Part shown: positions 36,761-49,812 of the stretch, one piece after another | How positions within the stretch are numbered: the stretch's first letter is position 1 | Layout of the letters: each line of letters starts with the position of its first letter | DNA from: Caprimulgus europaeus | Taxonomy: Eukaryota; Chordata; Aves; Caprimulgiformes; Caprimulgidae | Assembly (NCBI GenBank): GCA_907165065.1 | Contig: OU015541.1 | Span: 3,472,001 to 3,536,000 of the forward strand | Length of the DNA: 64,000 nucleotides | Reading direction: 5' to 3' | Notes under the pieces: model-generated | Told to the model about the DNA's origin: nothing | Seen by the model: only the letters and a program-made list of their open reading frames with translations | Databases searched by the model: none | Program-made: the position numbers and the translations under genes

Positions 36761-39700
36761 AACTACTGTCATGCTGAACTTTAATATTAGATTTAGATCT
36801 CACAGCTGGGGGAGGCAGTTCATGGCTGCCTGGGTGAGCAGTGCCCTTTGCCATCCTGCTTCTTCTGCCCCTGGTTTGGAAAAACTTAAATTTCATTTGG
36901 GTTTAGGGATATAACTCAAGTCAACCCCCAGTTATGCTTGTCTCCACAGTGTGTTAGCACCTGAGGTAATTGTTGTTTCCTTAAGATAGTTGGCAAGGAT
37001 GATTAAATTTGTTTTGAATTAAAAAATAAAGCAATTCCTCAGTGAATTAACCTGTAGACTCCCCAGCCTATTTCTCCTCCCCTTTCCTTCAAGAGGGCTT
37101 CTCCCAGGGTCATTTCACTGTACTAATGAATCGTTACAGTGATGGGAATATGATTGGCATGTTAAATGCCCTTCCCTTGAGCCAGAGACATTATAGAATG
37201 ATAAATATGAAAAGGCACACGTGGCTGGTTTGGCTTGGCAGGATGCTCGGGGTGTGCTGGGGTGCCAGAAGGATTTGGCTGTAGCCCTCCCCACAGAGCA
37301 TGTGGCTTCAATGTTCCTAAGCTCATTGGATGGCACAGGGCTTCTCAGGTTCGCATCCAAGTACAATGCTTTGACATATATTGCTTTATTTCTGAAAAGA
37401 GGAAAGGTTTCAAAGTGCCTTTGGGTCCTGTTGACTAGGATTTGATTGCAGGATGAGAGAACAAGGTTTACCCTCATGGATCCCAGCTGGATGTGAAAGC
37501 TTGCTGGTCTTCAGCTCCATCCTCCTCAGCTCACATATTAAAGCCATATTCAGAGGAGAGAGTGACCATGAAAAACTTCCTACTTCTGTCCAGAAGCATG
37601 ACCACAGACCAAACTGGGTTTCATGTAATGACCTTTGAGCCAAGCACTGGTGTCACCTGCACTCTGGAGCCTGGGTGGTGTGCAGGGAGTGCAGGTATAA
37701 CCCTTGAATGGATTATTTGGGGGGGGGGAAATGTTCTACCAGTGCAAATCCACCCTGGTTGTTCCAGTTCAGTGGGTTATTATGATTTCTTATTAGCCTT
37801 GGAATATTTGGTTATTTTTTTTTCCTTAAAGATGCAACTTCTGGCTTGGTGCTATCACCTCTCAACCTGTGCTTTAAAAAGCAGTTGGTTATCTCCATGG
37901 CCAGTTGCATCATGTGGGTCCACTGACTTGAGATGGAACCTCACATGGCTACACTGCTGATTTAGGATGTTAGGTTTGGTGGGATGAATCCAGCTGTAAC
38001 TCAGCTGTTCTGGAGCAGAGTGAGCTCAGGGATCTGCTTGTTGGGGAATAAGTTTCCTGGCTCCCATGCCACCTCCTGCTCCCTAAAAGGGGAGCAGTGG
38101 GGCTGACCTGTCCCCCCAGAGCCACTGCCCTGGGTTGCAGGGGAAGCAGGTATTAACAGAATAAATTGCAGATGATAACACTGCCACACCTCCCTGATTA
38201 CTGTATTAAAAAGGTGAAGTCCTTGAAAACTGGAGTAAAGGAGCAAGTGTAAGATAAAGAGGAGGAACCCAAATGAGCTTGTGGCCTCCAGGGCAGAGGG
38301 CCAGATCTGGAGGGCAGACCCATGGGAAGAAGCATTGATTTGCATCCAACCTCCCTTTCTGCCCCGTTGCATCTTCCCCAGCACAGAGCTCTCCCTGTTT
38401 CCCACAGTCCTTCCTGCCATAAACTCAGGAAGCTTTTGGGGTGTGATGGAGGCCCAGGGAGGTCCAGCCATTCCTGGTGGCTGGTTCCTCTTACAGAGCA
38501 CTTTGCAGAAGGTGGCTGAGGAAGAAGGGTCCCACACCTTCCTCTCCCAAAGTCAAAAATACCCATGTTTGAGCAGGGACATGCTTGGGGTGGTGCAGCA
38601 GGTGAAGGTAGACCTGTGAGCCAGGCAGAGGTCACTCACAAGGTCCAATCTCTCCCCTGGCATGGGCTGCACCAGCAGCAGGATCCCTATCGCACGCTAA
38701 TATTGGATTATGATCGTGAGACTCCACAATGTCACACTGATAAGGGTGAGGTTTTTCCCTGGACGAGCCTGTTTCATTTTAACACGTAGGTATGTCAAGT
38801 GAAGGGAATATTTTCCCTTCTGCATCAGGCTCCAGCTTGGCCAAGGTCAGTCACTGGAACGTGTTTGCCAATGTCAGGGCTGGCAAGGAGTGCAGTTATG
38901 GGGTACAGGGTGTTTCAGAGGCTGTGTGGGGAAGGGAAGGTGCTCAGTGGGCAGCCCCTGATGGGAATGAGATGCTCTGGGTCTAGAGGTGGTGAAGGAA
39001 AAGCTGATGTTCATGAGCTGTGCTGGCAGAGCTGCATGGCTCTGTATTTCAGAGGTTACTGCAGTGTTCCAAGGACAGTTAAATCATGAAAAGTTACCAG
39101 TTTTCCCAAGCTTATCCAGGCAGTGTTTCTAGAGTTGACTAGAACAACACCTTCACTCTTATTTGTTCAGGTCCTTCTGACATAAGCAAGAGCTTGGCAC
39201 AGCCTGGGGGAGGCTATCTCACATCTCCATTTACCTCATCTGTCAATGGTCAGCATGAGGTGCTTCAAAGCCAGAGCTGGACCAAGAGGTCATAATGGAA
39301 AGAACTTACTTTGAAGGAATGAGAAAGCCTTTTTGCAATCCTAGATGAATTTTTCCACCAGAAACTGATATTGCTTGGACAGAAACACCCTCAGATCTGA
39401 AAAGCTTAGTGCTGTTTCCATCTGAACATGGCCTGCTTGCATAGTACATCCCCAAACCATGTCATCTTTGAAGAAAGAGAGGTGGGATTAATTTGAGGGA
39501 GGAAAAATACAATGGCAATAAGGAACTTTGCATTGGGAAACTCCATTGTCCAGGGCTGGTTCCCACGGGGGCCATGCAATTGCCTTCTTGCTCCCTCCAA
39601 ACCCAAGGGGTCCCTGGGGAGAAGATAAAGTGGTACTTGAGGAAGTGCACTGGCTTCCCTTGGGCTGAGCTCTAATTAATGAATTAAAATGCAGAAATAC

Positions 39701-42700
39701 ATCACAGCTTGTGTTCCCTGGCTACTTCCTACCAAAAAACCCCTTCAAAACCTCTGCCAGATCCACACGCATCCAAGTCAATCCTGTGCACCAAAATGTC
39801 AAAGTGGACAATAGCAACTAAAAATAAGCAAAGACAGGAATTTGACTATAATATTTTTAAACTTGGAGGATGGCAAAGCTATATATAGCCAATATGAAAA
39901 AATGGGTTTTCTTGTTTAAATGAGGGGAAACAAAGTGTGGCTGTTCCGCTGGGTAACTGGCCTGAGGTAGGTATGGTTTCAAAACCAGGAACCCTTGTTG
40001 GGCATTGCACCTTCCTGGACTTACCCCAGCGATGTGCACAGTGTGGGGGCTTCCCAGGGGAGCTGGGGGGCAAGTGTGGATCATATTGTAAAGGTGCTGG
40101 GGGGATTTTACAGGGATTTTCTCCTGTTTGCTGTGTAGTGGAGTAGAGTAGAGGGGTGGAGGACAGGGCTCTGATTGCAGGTGTGGTTTGGAAGCAGGAC
40201 CATGCTGGGCCATGCATAAGGTGCTCCTCATTTTGCCTTTTGCTCTCCAGTTAGTGCTGGAAACCTGCTCTCCAGACTGTTCCTTAGAGGGACAAGGGGA
40301 TGTGAGCAAGCCAAGGCTGCTGCTCCCTCTGCTGACTCCAGCTGCGATGGAGAGGTTCAACCAGGGGCCAACCCCTCTTAGTCTCAGCTGGTACCTGTGC
40401 CTGACCCCACCACGAGCATCTCCGAGGGTGGAAACCCCGTTATCAGAAATGCTGCTTTGATAAATATTTAAAAGAGCAGCTTTGCCTTACATCAGAAGTA
40501 GATGAATAAACAGGAAAGAGGGGGTTGAGCAACTGTTTCTCTTTTTTTAATATATCTCTATGACTAAGTATCTGATTTTTACCAAATAATACCTTGATGA
40601 TAAAGTATTCATTTAGGATCAAATCTTGAATCAAAGAAAACTTTGCCATTGAATTGAATGGGAACACGTTCAAATCTGTAATCTGGAACCAGAGCTCTTT
40701 GCTTTTTTCCCTGCAGATCCCTTTAATCCTTTAGCAACCCATGTGTATTTTCTAAAGAGGTTTTCTGCGTGTCCCAGGAGTATAAAATCACAATGGGAAA
40801 GAAGTACTGCTTATAAACTGTGAGCAACTGCAATCTCCCTCCAGCTCTGTTGGTAACACCCTGTGGATATTTGCTTCTCAGAGATTAGAGGAACAAAGCA
40901 AGAAGAGAGCAGCGTTCCATTGTGGTAGAGCATATAATATTGTGATTATTACTCATGCCCCTCTGTCTAATTAATCATTTTGTGTGTTATTTGAAGACAA
41001 ACAGGGCCTTTGGTTCATTATCGCTTATACATACACAGAACTGGAGTCACTTCAGTGCTGTCAGACTTGGTTAATCCCTGCCTGGGTTTTGTACATGTCT
41101 GGGTATCTGAATCATGTACATGGCAAATGATCTACTAATATGTTTGCTCCACCAGTTTGTTCATATGGAGCCAAATATATGAAAGCATTCAAACTCCGGA
41201 AAGAGCAGATATGGTCCTAATGGGCTTGACAAAGGCACCTAATGTTAAAGGTTGTGGAAAAAAAGAGTTGCTGTTGAAATGCTTTTTTCTTTTCTTTTCT
41301 TTACTTTTTTTCTTTTAAAGTATTTGGTTTGGATTTCTTTTATTATTTATATTTTATCATGCTCAATGTTTTGAACTGAGAGGCAGGAAAGGGGATGGGG
41401 AAAACTCTGAACTCTATGAAAACAGAATTAAGGGGCAAAAATGTCAATCTAAAGCAGAGGCAAAGTGATTGCTGTAGATGGGTGGTTTGTGGTACCCAAG
41501 AATGGGAGCCAGACTATGAGCTCCCAGAGTTACTGTGATGCTGCAGTGGTGGAATAAATTACAGGGGGAATAAATCTACCTGGTTATCTGAGTATCTACA
41601 GTGTGCAGTTATCCTGCCTGCCCTCGTCCTGCCTCACTGCATGGCAGCCTTTCTTACACTGTCACTCAAAATTTGAGCCCTGATGTTTAAAGTCTAAAGC
41701 AGCTCTGCATCCTTTTCTTCTCTGCTCATCTGTACAGAGCAGTCTGTTTTCAGGCTCTGTACTTGAAAAGCTTCACGTGAAGGCTGTAACATTTTGATTA
41801 CAAGTGATATAAAATGCAATTTGCTTTATTTCCTAATTAATGACGGTACATAAGGCAACAGTAAACTCAATTGCTTCCAACAGCTTTTTATATTCACTCA
41901 GAGGCATTTTGCAAAACATGACTCGTGTACCTAACAAAATCTTTTCTTGACCAGATGTAGAAGGAAAACACTTTTATTGGCTCCTTGATAATAACCTTAA
42001 AGAGGAAACAAGCTATAAAAATTAAAAAAACAAAACCAAAACACTGAATTTGAGAGTTGCTAAACTGAAAGATACAGAAACAAATACAGAGAAGATAAGG
42101 CCCTTTACTGATAGTGGTGTCCTGGGTAAATAATATGGACACGCTGAAGAAGTCCCTCTGCAATGAGGCTCATTAGAAACACGTACATCAACCCCAAACA
42201 ATTACTTTGATTGTTCCCCTGCTGCTTTTCACAATAAATGGCCACAGACCCACCAAGGTTGCAGCCATTTTGCTCACTGTATGTCCTTGCAGAAATATGG
42301 CCATACTGAAAATAAATAGGTGCAATGTGTTTCCTGCTCAGATCTGAGGCTGGTTGCTTTCTAGACCAGCTTTCAGGAGAAGTTCTAGCCCAGGACAGTA
42401 AATGAAACAAGCTTGTTTAAAAAGGTGGAGAATGAAGCACCCACTTCCATAAGGAATGAATGTGGCCAAGGAATATATTGACCCATGTCTCTCTGGCACA
42501 GAGATTGTGTCGTGGGTTTGCATCTGCAAAGGGGTGAGATGTTCCTGAATTGCAATGAAATCCTTTTGTAGACTTTGCCTCCCTAAACATCAAACCTGTT
42601 CACAAATGAATCTAATTCACAGGGGTTTTTTTTTCTTGAAATTAAAGATAATGGACTTTTTTACACATTGGCACTCCAAGAACTCAATGGTAGGTTTTTA

Positions 42701-44055
42701 GACATGGGATATGTCTGTGTCTACCTGAAGCATGGGGAGATGAAGGTGAGATTGCTATATCCTGTCCTGGAACTCCAAGTTGGAGAGTTGCAGGCATCTA
42801 TGGAGTAACATGGACATTGGGAACTCAGCACTGGGACAGGAAGCACCCAAAAAGTGTAAAATTACACCTCATGCCACCCAGGCACAACAGGAGAGGAGAA
42901 AACTTGGAGCTAGGGGAAATCCTAAGAGTTTAGATGAAAGACACATACTAGTAGATGGCTCAGATCCACAAGCTGTTGTTTATTGCTTAGCATCAAGTCA
43001 TAGCCAGGGTGGTAAAGACCTCATAAACAATTGGCATCGTTTTGAGAGGCTGCAGCAGTGACAGTTGTTAGCTGTGGGATCACTTTTGACAGCCTCTTCA
43101 ACTGGCATAGTGCTCTAAGAGAAAAGTTACCATCAACTAATCAGAAACACCAATGACCTCCTCCTCGAGTGATCTTACTGGAAAATAAGAACTACACACT
43201 GTTATTATGGGCATAACATTTAAATAAGTATAAAATTCAGATGTTGGCCATACAAACAACTTTAATTAAATGAAAATTGAAATGTTTTGAATTGTTATCC
43301 ATCTTAGACAAAAAACCCATCGCCTTGCCTTGCAGAGGTGTAACACAAGTACCCACACTGCAGGCCATGCTTCTCCTGTGGGAGCTGCAGGAAGCCTAGA
43401 GAAGTGTTTAACTGAAAGTCAGGAATGAAAGCTAAATTTTTTAAGGTAAACTTTCCTTTTTTTTTTTTCCCTTTGGTTTTAAATATTTTGACTAGGGAAG
43501 ATCCAATAAAGGGACAAAAGAAATGAGCATGGGAGACAACACCTTTGGCAGTGTGATTTAAGCGTCATGTAAGAGTAAAAGTAAGCTAAAAGCTAGTCAG
43601 TGAAAATATACACACACTGAGGACTCTGACTACTGAACAGTGGTAGTCTGAAGGTAAGGAGGTGGGTAAATGATCATCCCAACAAGCATAAAGACAAAAG
43701 CTGACTTAAGCCATAAAATTTCATGGTAGCATGGGGAAAGATGGGCAGTGAGAGTAAAGATTGAGCAAGAGCTCAAACAGATTTGTATATCTCTGCTCCC
43801 AAGTGATGATAACCCCCATTTCCCTCCACTTGATGTCACAAATTTCCTCTTCTCCACGCAAGTTTCATGGAGGGATTGGACAAAGCCAGCCCAAAGCCTT
43901 TCCCTAGCAGGAGCTGGGCAGTTGCTAAATGTCCAGCTTCTGAAGGCAACTCTTACTTTGTCATGACCATCTGCTGTGGCAATGGAAAGAAGGACATTTC
44001 TTTTGGCAAGGCTGGAAAACAGGACCTCCAGAAAAATCAAACATAAGAATATATA

Positions 44056-44114
44056 GGGACAGTTGGACTCCATGATCTCAAAGGTCTTTTCCAAGCAAGT
44101 CTATGATTCTATAT
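44056..44114 (+). mobile_element. Short CR1 3' end fragment
   Basis: GTTGGACTCCATGATCTCAA, then AAGGTCTTTTCCAAGCAAG and CTATGATTCTATA. This is the characteristic last ~60 bp of a CR1 element. Confidence 0.75.
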
Positions 44115-47100
44115 ATGGAGAAAATGGAAGGGAAAGCATGGAGCCATCTAGCATTTCCTGAGATTCCCTTCCTTCACAACAGCACAACCCTCACAAATGA
44201 ATCAGAACGTGTTATTTGCTCAAAAGAGTTAATCTTTACTGACAGCCCCAGAGTGCCCTTCAGCTGGTCTACAACCTGGTTCAAAGGTTTTCAAGAAAAA
44301 CAACATACCATAAACCAAAGGGCACCGCTAATTGGAAGCCAGGTAATTCCTCTGAAACCAGCAATACTTTTCTGTGGGTTAATAACCGGAAATTAAATTT
44401 CATGTATGTTAGCATAACCCATCATAAAGCACCGGGTGAATGAGGGGCACAGGCAACAAGGGCAAGGGTTTGGAGCACACGCAGTCACTGACAGCAACCT
44501 CTTTTCCTTGGTTAGAGGCACTGTCCCAAAGGGTTGGTCTTCAGCCTTGATCCCTCTGGTTGAAGGAAACAGTTTGTATGATGCAGCTCCTGTTGCTGCT
44601 TTGCTGGTGGAATAAGGAGGGACATAAATTCAGCTGTTCCCAGAAGCAGCAGTGCTCTGCTCGTGTCCTGGCATGGGGAGCAGCAAAAAGTTGCTGTGAC
44701 TCGTCCCTTCAGCTTGGTGTTCCTCCAGTCCAGAGCTCACAGGTCTTCTTACCCTCTGTGCTGGATACACAAATGAAAGACTAGCCTTAAGAAATGAAAA
44801 GTTTCAATGTTAAAGTGTCACGAAATAGAGAGTGGGTAGGCACACATGCTGGGGTTAGGTTTACTGGTGATGGCATTGCCTGAAATGCAAATTCAGCTAA
44901 TATTTGGACTGCAGGGCGTGTGTCTCTTATAAGGAAATGGCTCAATCTGGAAAAGGAGGTAGAAACACAAGGCCAGATCCTCTCTCCTCTGCCCTCATTT
45001 CCTCTTCTGGCGCTGCTGGCTGCCCAGACACTGCAGAGGAGTCATGAGGCTGATGTCTCCAAGACCAGACTCCAGGATGTCTCTCACCAGGGATTCCTGC
45101 AGTCTGACCCCAACCCAGGGTATTGGCAGTTGCAAGGGGTGGGTGCTGGAGCACTTCTAGTTTGGTGACATCTTGCAGGTAGTATGGTCCTGGGGAGATG
45201 GATCCTGCCCAGAAGTTGTCCTGACCCTGTACAATACAGTGAAATCATCTGCTGGTCAAGCCAGGTTGATCACAACATTTAGTTGGAGATACCATCATGG
45301 AACATCTGCTTTCCTGGGAGCTGAGCTGTGAATAAACAGAGATGTGGCCTCAGGCATTTATTGTGTCTATGATGGCACTCCCTCCACCTGGAAAGCCCAT
45401 ACCTCTGCTCTTAACACACTAGAGAAACATTTGCTATTATTTGCTTTATTCCCAACTTTTGATGGTTAAGCTGAAGGGTGAGAAAGCCTGAAAGCCAACA
45501 CCTGCCAGGGCAAGAGAGAAGATTTCCATCTACAGCATGGGCTGCAGAAAAGATGGTGACAACCAAGCAGCCTTGAGGAGGAACATCTCTTTGCAGCTGC
45601 GAACCATGAGCTCTGCTCGCAGCAAGCTGCTGCTGCTCGGGGTCTATTTTAATTTTGCCTGTCGCTGTGTTTGCGAGACTTTTTGTCTGTAGGCCTCTCT
45701 CCCACTGAACCCATCCATCACCAGCACTGACAGAGGTTCCTGCTGCCCGAAACGGCCAGGAAGACTTGTTGGAGCCAGAACCTCAGGGGTCAAGTCCAGG
45801 TTGTCGTGTCTGAGCGAATGCTGCTCAGGATACGCGCAGCCCAACGTCATGTTTGGAAGGCAGCAGAGGACCAAGAGGGAGGAGAAGGAAGGATGGGATG
45901 TAATCCTTCATCCTGTGAGCGAGCATGCGGAATGGGAATATTTCTTTTTGCTGCTGCTGAGGGTCTGGCCCTGAGCGGGTGGAGGAAGGGAGTCCCCAGC
46001 CCAGGCAGAGAGCAGCCGCTGTCCCTGCAGCCCTGACACTGCTCTCTTGAGACTCTACTTGCTATTTTTGGCTGCTGGAAAAATATCAAGGCAGAAAATG
46101 TCGGGGATGTTGTGCTGAACTCAGCGGTGCTTCTTGTGTGGATGAAGAAACAGAAGATCTAATGGCACAAATATGCCGTGGTCATGGTCCAGTGGGGATG
46201 TGTGAGCTGAGGAGGAAGGCTGTATGCATGGCACGGAACTGATGGACACCAAAAGGAGCTCAGGGTACCCCAGGGCAGCTGCCTCCCAGCTTATTCCATA
46301 AAGCAGGTGAGGGATGCACTGGACTTTCTTCCTCCCCAAGGTGTCACCATCTTCCTCTTCGCTCCCACCAGTATCTTCAGTACTGTAACTAAATAATAGG
46401 TGCAGCTGGTTTTACCCAGAGCTATTGCCCAAAGCTCCTTGCACCACACCTCCTGGTACTCCCAATGCCAACACTCAACTGGTCTAGGCTGGCAGTCCTG
46501 ATTCACCTGCCAGTCTTGCCCACAAAACCTCATGTGTCTCTTGTGGGTTGGGACCATTGTTCTGGGGCTGAGTCCCCAGCACATGGCTGCTCCCATGGGC
46601 TATCCCAGCTCATGGGGACTGTGATGTGCCACAGCCCAGCTTGGCACATCCACCTCATATCAGGTAAACCCCATGAAATGACCCTTCCTCACTCAGCACG
46701 CTGGGATGATGGCCTCAGCCATGGGCACCCACTGAGCTTCCCTCAAGCAGGCACTGGAGATCCCTTACCGAGCAGTGACAATGGACACTCTGGTCATAAC
46801 CCACTCCCAAATTGCATGTTATTTGGTCCTGTCTCCCTGGAAAGATGTTGTACCCCCCACCATCCCCCTCCTCAGCAGCCATAGGGCTACCTCCTGCCTC
46901 AGGAGCAGCCCCAGCCAGGGCACAGAGGAGCTAGCACCCAGCCACACTCACGTTGTTTCAACACATTTACTTAATTAGTTTATCAAGAAATGTGTTTGGC
47001 CTCGTCTGATACTCGGGAAATGCTGTCTGTCATCTGCAGGCGTCCTGCGGGGCCCCGGCGAGCTGGCAGACCCTGGCTCCTTCCTATCTCTCCTTAACTC

Positions 47101-49757
47101 CATTTGCTGGGCCTTTTTCCCATTATTTTTTTTTCCCCCATGTAGCACTCCCTCACCATTTTGGGATTAAAGCAATAGATAATGAAATTATGCCTAAAAG
47201 AAGCCCATGATGGGTAGAGGAACAACATGAGTAAGGACTGGGAAGAGTATCTGGAAAAAATGTTAAATCAATGAAAGTGTAGGAACTTGAAATATTTTTT
47301 TTATATCCTGACAGTTAAATTCTCTGCAGATTTGAGCCACTTCATAGAAGTGGCAATGAATGAAAAATGACTAATTACATGTAAAATATTAATTCTGTGC
47401 TTCCCTATGCAGAGCAGAGGATGCTCCATCAATGCTGTGTGGCCCAAATGAGAGATGGATGCTACCCACGTTCACCCCTGGCTGCAGCAGATCCACCAGC
47501 CACTGCCCAAAGCTTTCCTTTGTAATTATCTCCTTCTAACAAAGCCTGTTCCAATGGGGATGGGCCTCTTTAAGAGCAAGAGGGATGTCCTCCACCCTGG
47601 CTGGAGGTGCTGGGCTATATAAGGGAGGTTATTTGTCTGCTCTGGGTGCTGGTGGAAAGAGGAGGTGAAGGTACTGCTGGTCCTGGGTGGGCTCAGGTAA
47701 GCAGCACCCACCCTTAATGACACAGTACTTGCTCCCCTGTGAGTACTTGCTGCTCTCCTGGTGCACAGCAGATGAGGTTCAAAGTCCAAGCAAGCCCAGG
47801 ACAAGTGAGACCTGTAGACACCATCTGTGTTAAACTGTGTGTTGTCTCAGGGATGAAGCTTCAGGGTCTGAAGTAATCTTGGCTTCTGCCAGACTGGCTT
47901 CATTCATCAGTGGAGAGGCTTGAAATCTTCTCCCTCCCCCAGTGGGGCTTGGGTCTGAGAGCTCTCTGTTCCTGTTCCCAAATTCCTGACGAGGACATGC
48001 CACTTCCAGGGTTTCTGTGCTCAAGGTTGGCAGGATATGGGCCATTGGACCCCACCTATTCAGCTTCACCTGTGGTTGTTTATCTGTACATGGGATTACT
48101 GGGGCAATGCAGACAATCCCAGCTGCTTTATTAGCTACAAACCAGCTTTGCTGAGCATTTTGAAGTGATTACTTCTATTCTAACCCTTCCCATGGTTCCT
48201 GATGACAGTTTTGGGTATCTTGTTTTGTTTCCTCTTGCTTCATAATCATCTTCCATTAAATTAAATTCATAATGTCGGGGTTTTTTTGGTGGGTAAAACA
48301 TGATCACAGGGCTCTCACCTGTTCTCCTCTCAAAGCCTGAGAAATGAAAGCCTGCCCATGAAATTTAACTTATACAGACTGCAGAAAAAAAGCAATACCA
48401 TGGCCTGATAGTCATCCTTTGTCAACTTAAACAAAAATAGCTCAGGTAGGGGGAAAAAAAAGCCTTCTCTGTTCAATGTCTGGAAGAGGAACACAGGAGA
48501 CATTCTCAGACTAGTCCTCTCTTCCCATAGAATACTTCCCCTAAAGGAGTTAAATTTTACCTATGTAGGCATGCTGTCCTACAGCATCAGAAACCTGTCA
48601 GCCATCACATCACCAGTAACATTTTGGTCTCTGTACAAGCAGGTTCCTGCTCCAGCAACATCAGCTCCAGGGAAAGGTGGGAGAGCTTGACATAGACCTA
48701 TGGCTTCGACATGCATGCTCCAAAAATCCTGTGAGTACTTCTGGTGATCCCAGAGGGGTTTTCCTTATCTTTACACTATTACTTAGAGCTCAGGTGTGTG
48801 GCTGAATCATGTCACCTAACCAAGCCATTGCAGTGTCTGTTGAACAGCAGCAAAGATGAGGGTGTGCTGTCAGCCCAATGCCAATGCTAAATATCTGCCC
48901 ATCACTGGTAGGGAGGAGGAAAAAATCCATCTTTAACTGCTGCTGTTAAATTCTTGTTGGTATTGATGGGACCACTGTGTGGTAACTCAATGTGCAATGG
49001 CAGCTCCATTGTCTTCAATGTGTTTAATCCCCCCTGCTCCTCTTGAAGCTTGTGCATCGTGGTTGTGCTGCCCTGTTTGCATCGGTGAGCTTGAGCTGTG
49101 GTCTGTCCTAAATCAGACAGGAGATAGTGTAACTCATCCATTTGGATACTGGTGGGTTTTCTCTTCCCTTAAGATTGATGCAATTCCACTTTTCCTTGTT
49201 GGGATTAGGAGAAGCATGCTTGCAGGCTCACGTTCTTGTGGTGGAGACAAGGTGGGGTGGAGCGAGGGCAGGCGGTGTTGAGTGATCTTTGCCAGGTACC
49301 CCGCTGGCGTTGCCAAAGCACGCGGGGCTTTCCTCCGAGCGCTTCCACCGCAGGAGAATCATGTCTTCTGCTGCCAAGGGTAGAGGAATGTCACTTAACT
49401 CGGGGACAGCACGCCGTTGCAGTGTGACAGCCACTTCACCAGTCAGTCCAGCAACGCTCTGTGAAAACAAAAGGTTGCATGCTCTGTGCCAGGACTATCT
49501 ACACCCGCAGTGGAATATGTCAGATGTCTGGCAATTTTGGGGAGCCTTTCTCAATAAAAACATGAGGAAATGGGAGTCATGAGTTACACAGCAGTGTCCT
49601 CTATAGCCCAAGGTACAGTGGCTAAATATATATCACGTTCCTATAGCTCTTCTTAGGATAAATGTTGCACAAGCTATATCCAAACTCTGCTTTCCTTCCC
49701 CAACAAAAGCCCCTTCTAGATCCAAAGATATCTGAGCCACTCACATCCTGGATTTCT

Positions 49758-49812
49758 TTTGGTTTGTGGTTTTTTTTGGTTTTGGTTTGTTTGTTGGTTT
49801 TTTTTTTTTTAG
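49758..49812 (+). repeat. G/T-rich simple repeat
   Basis: An imperfect GGTTT/GTTT pattern ends in a T run. It is a simple sequence only. Confidence 0.7.
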
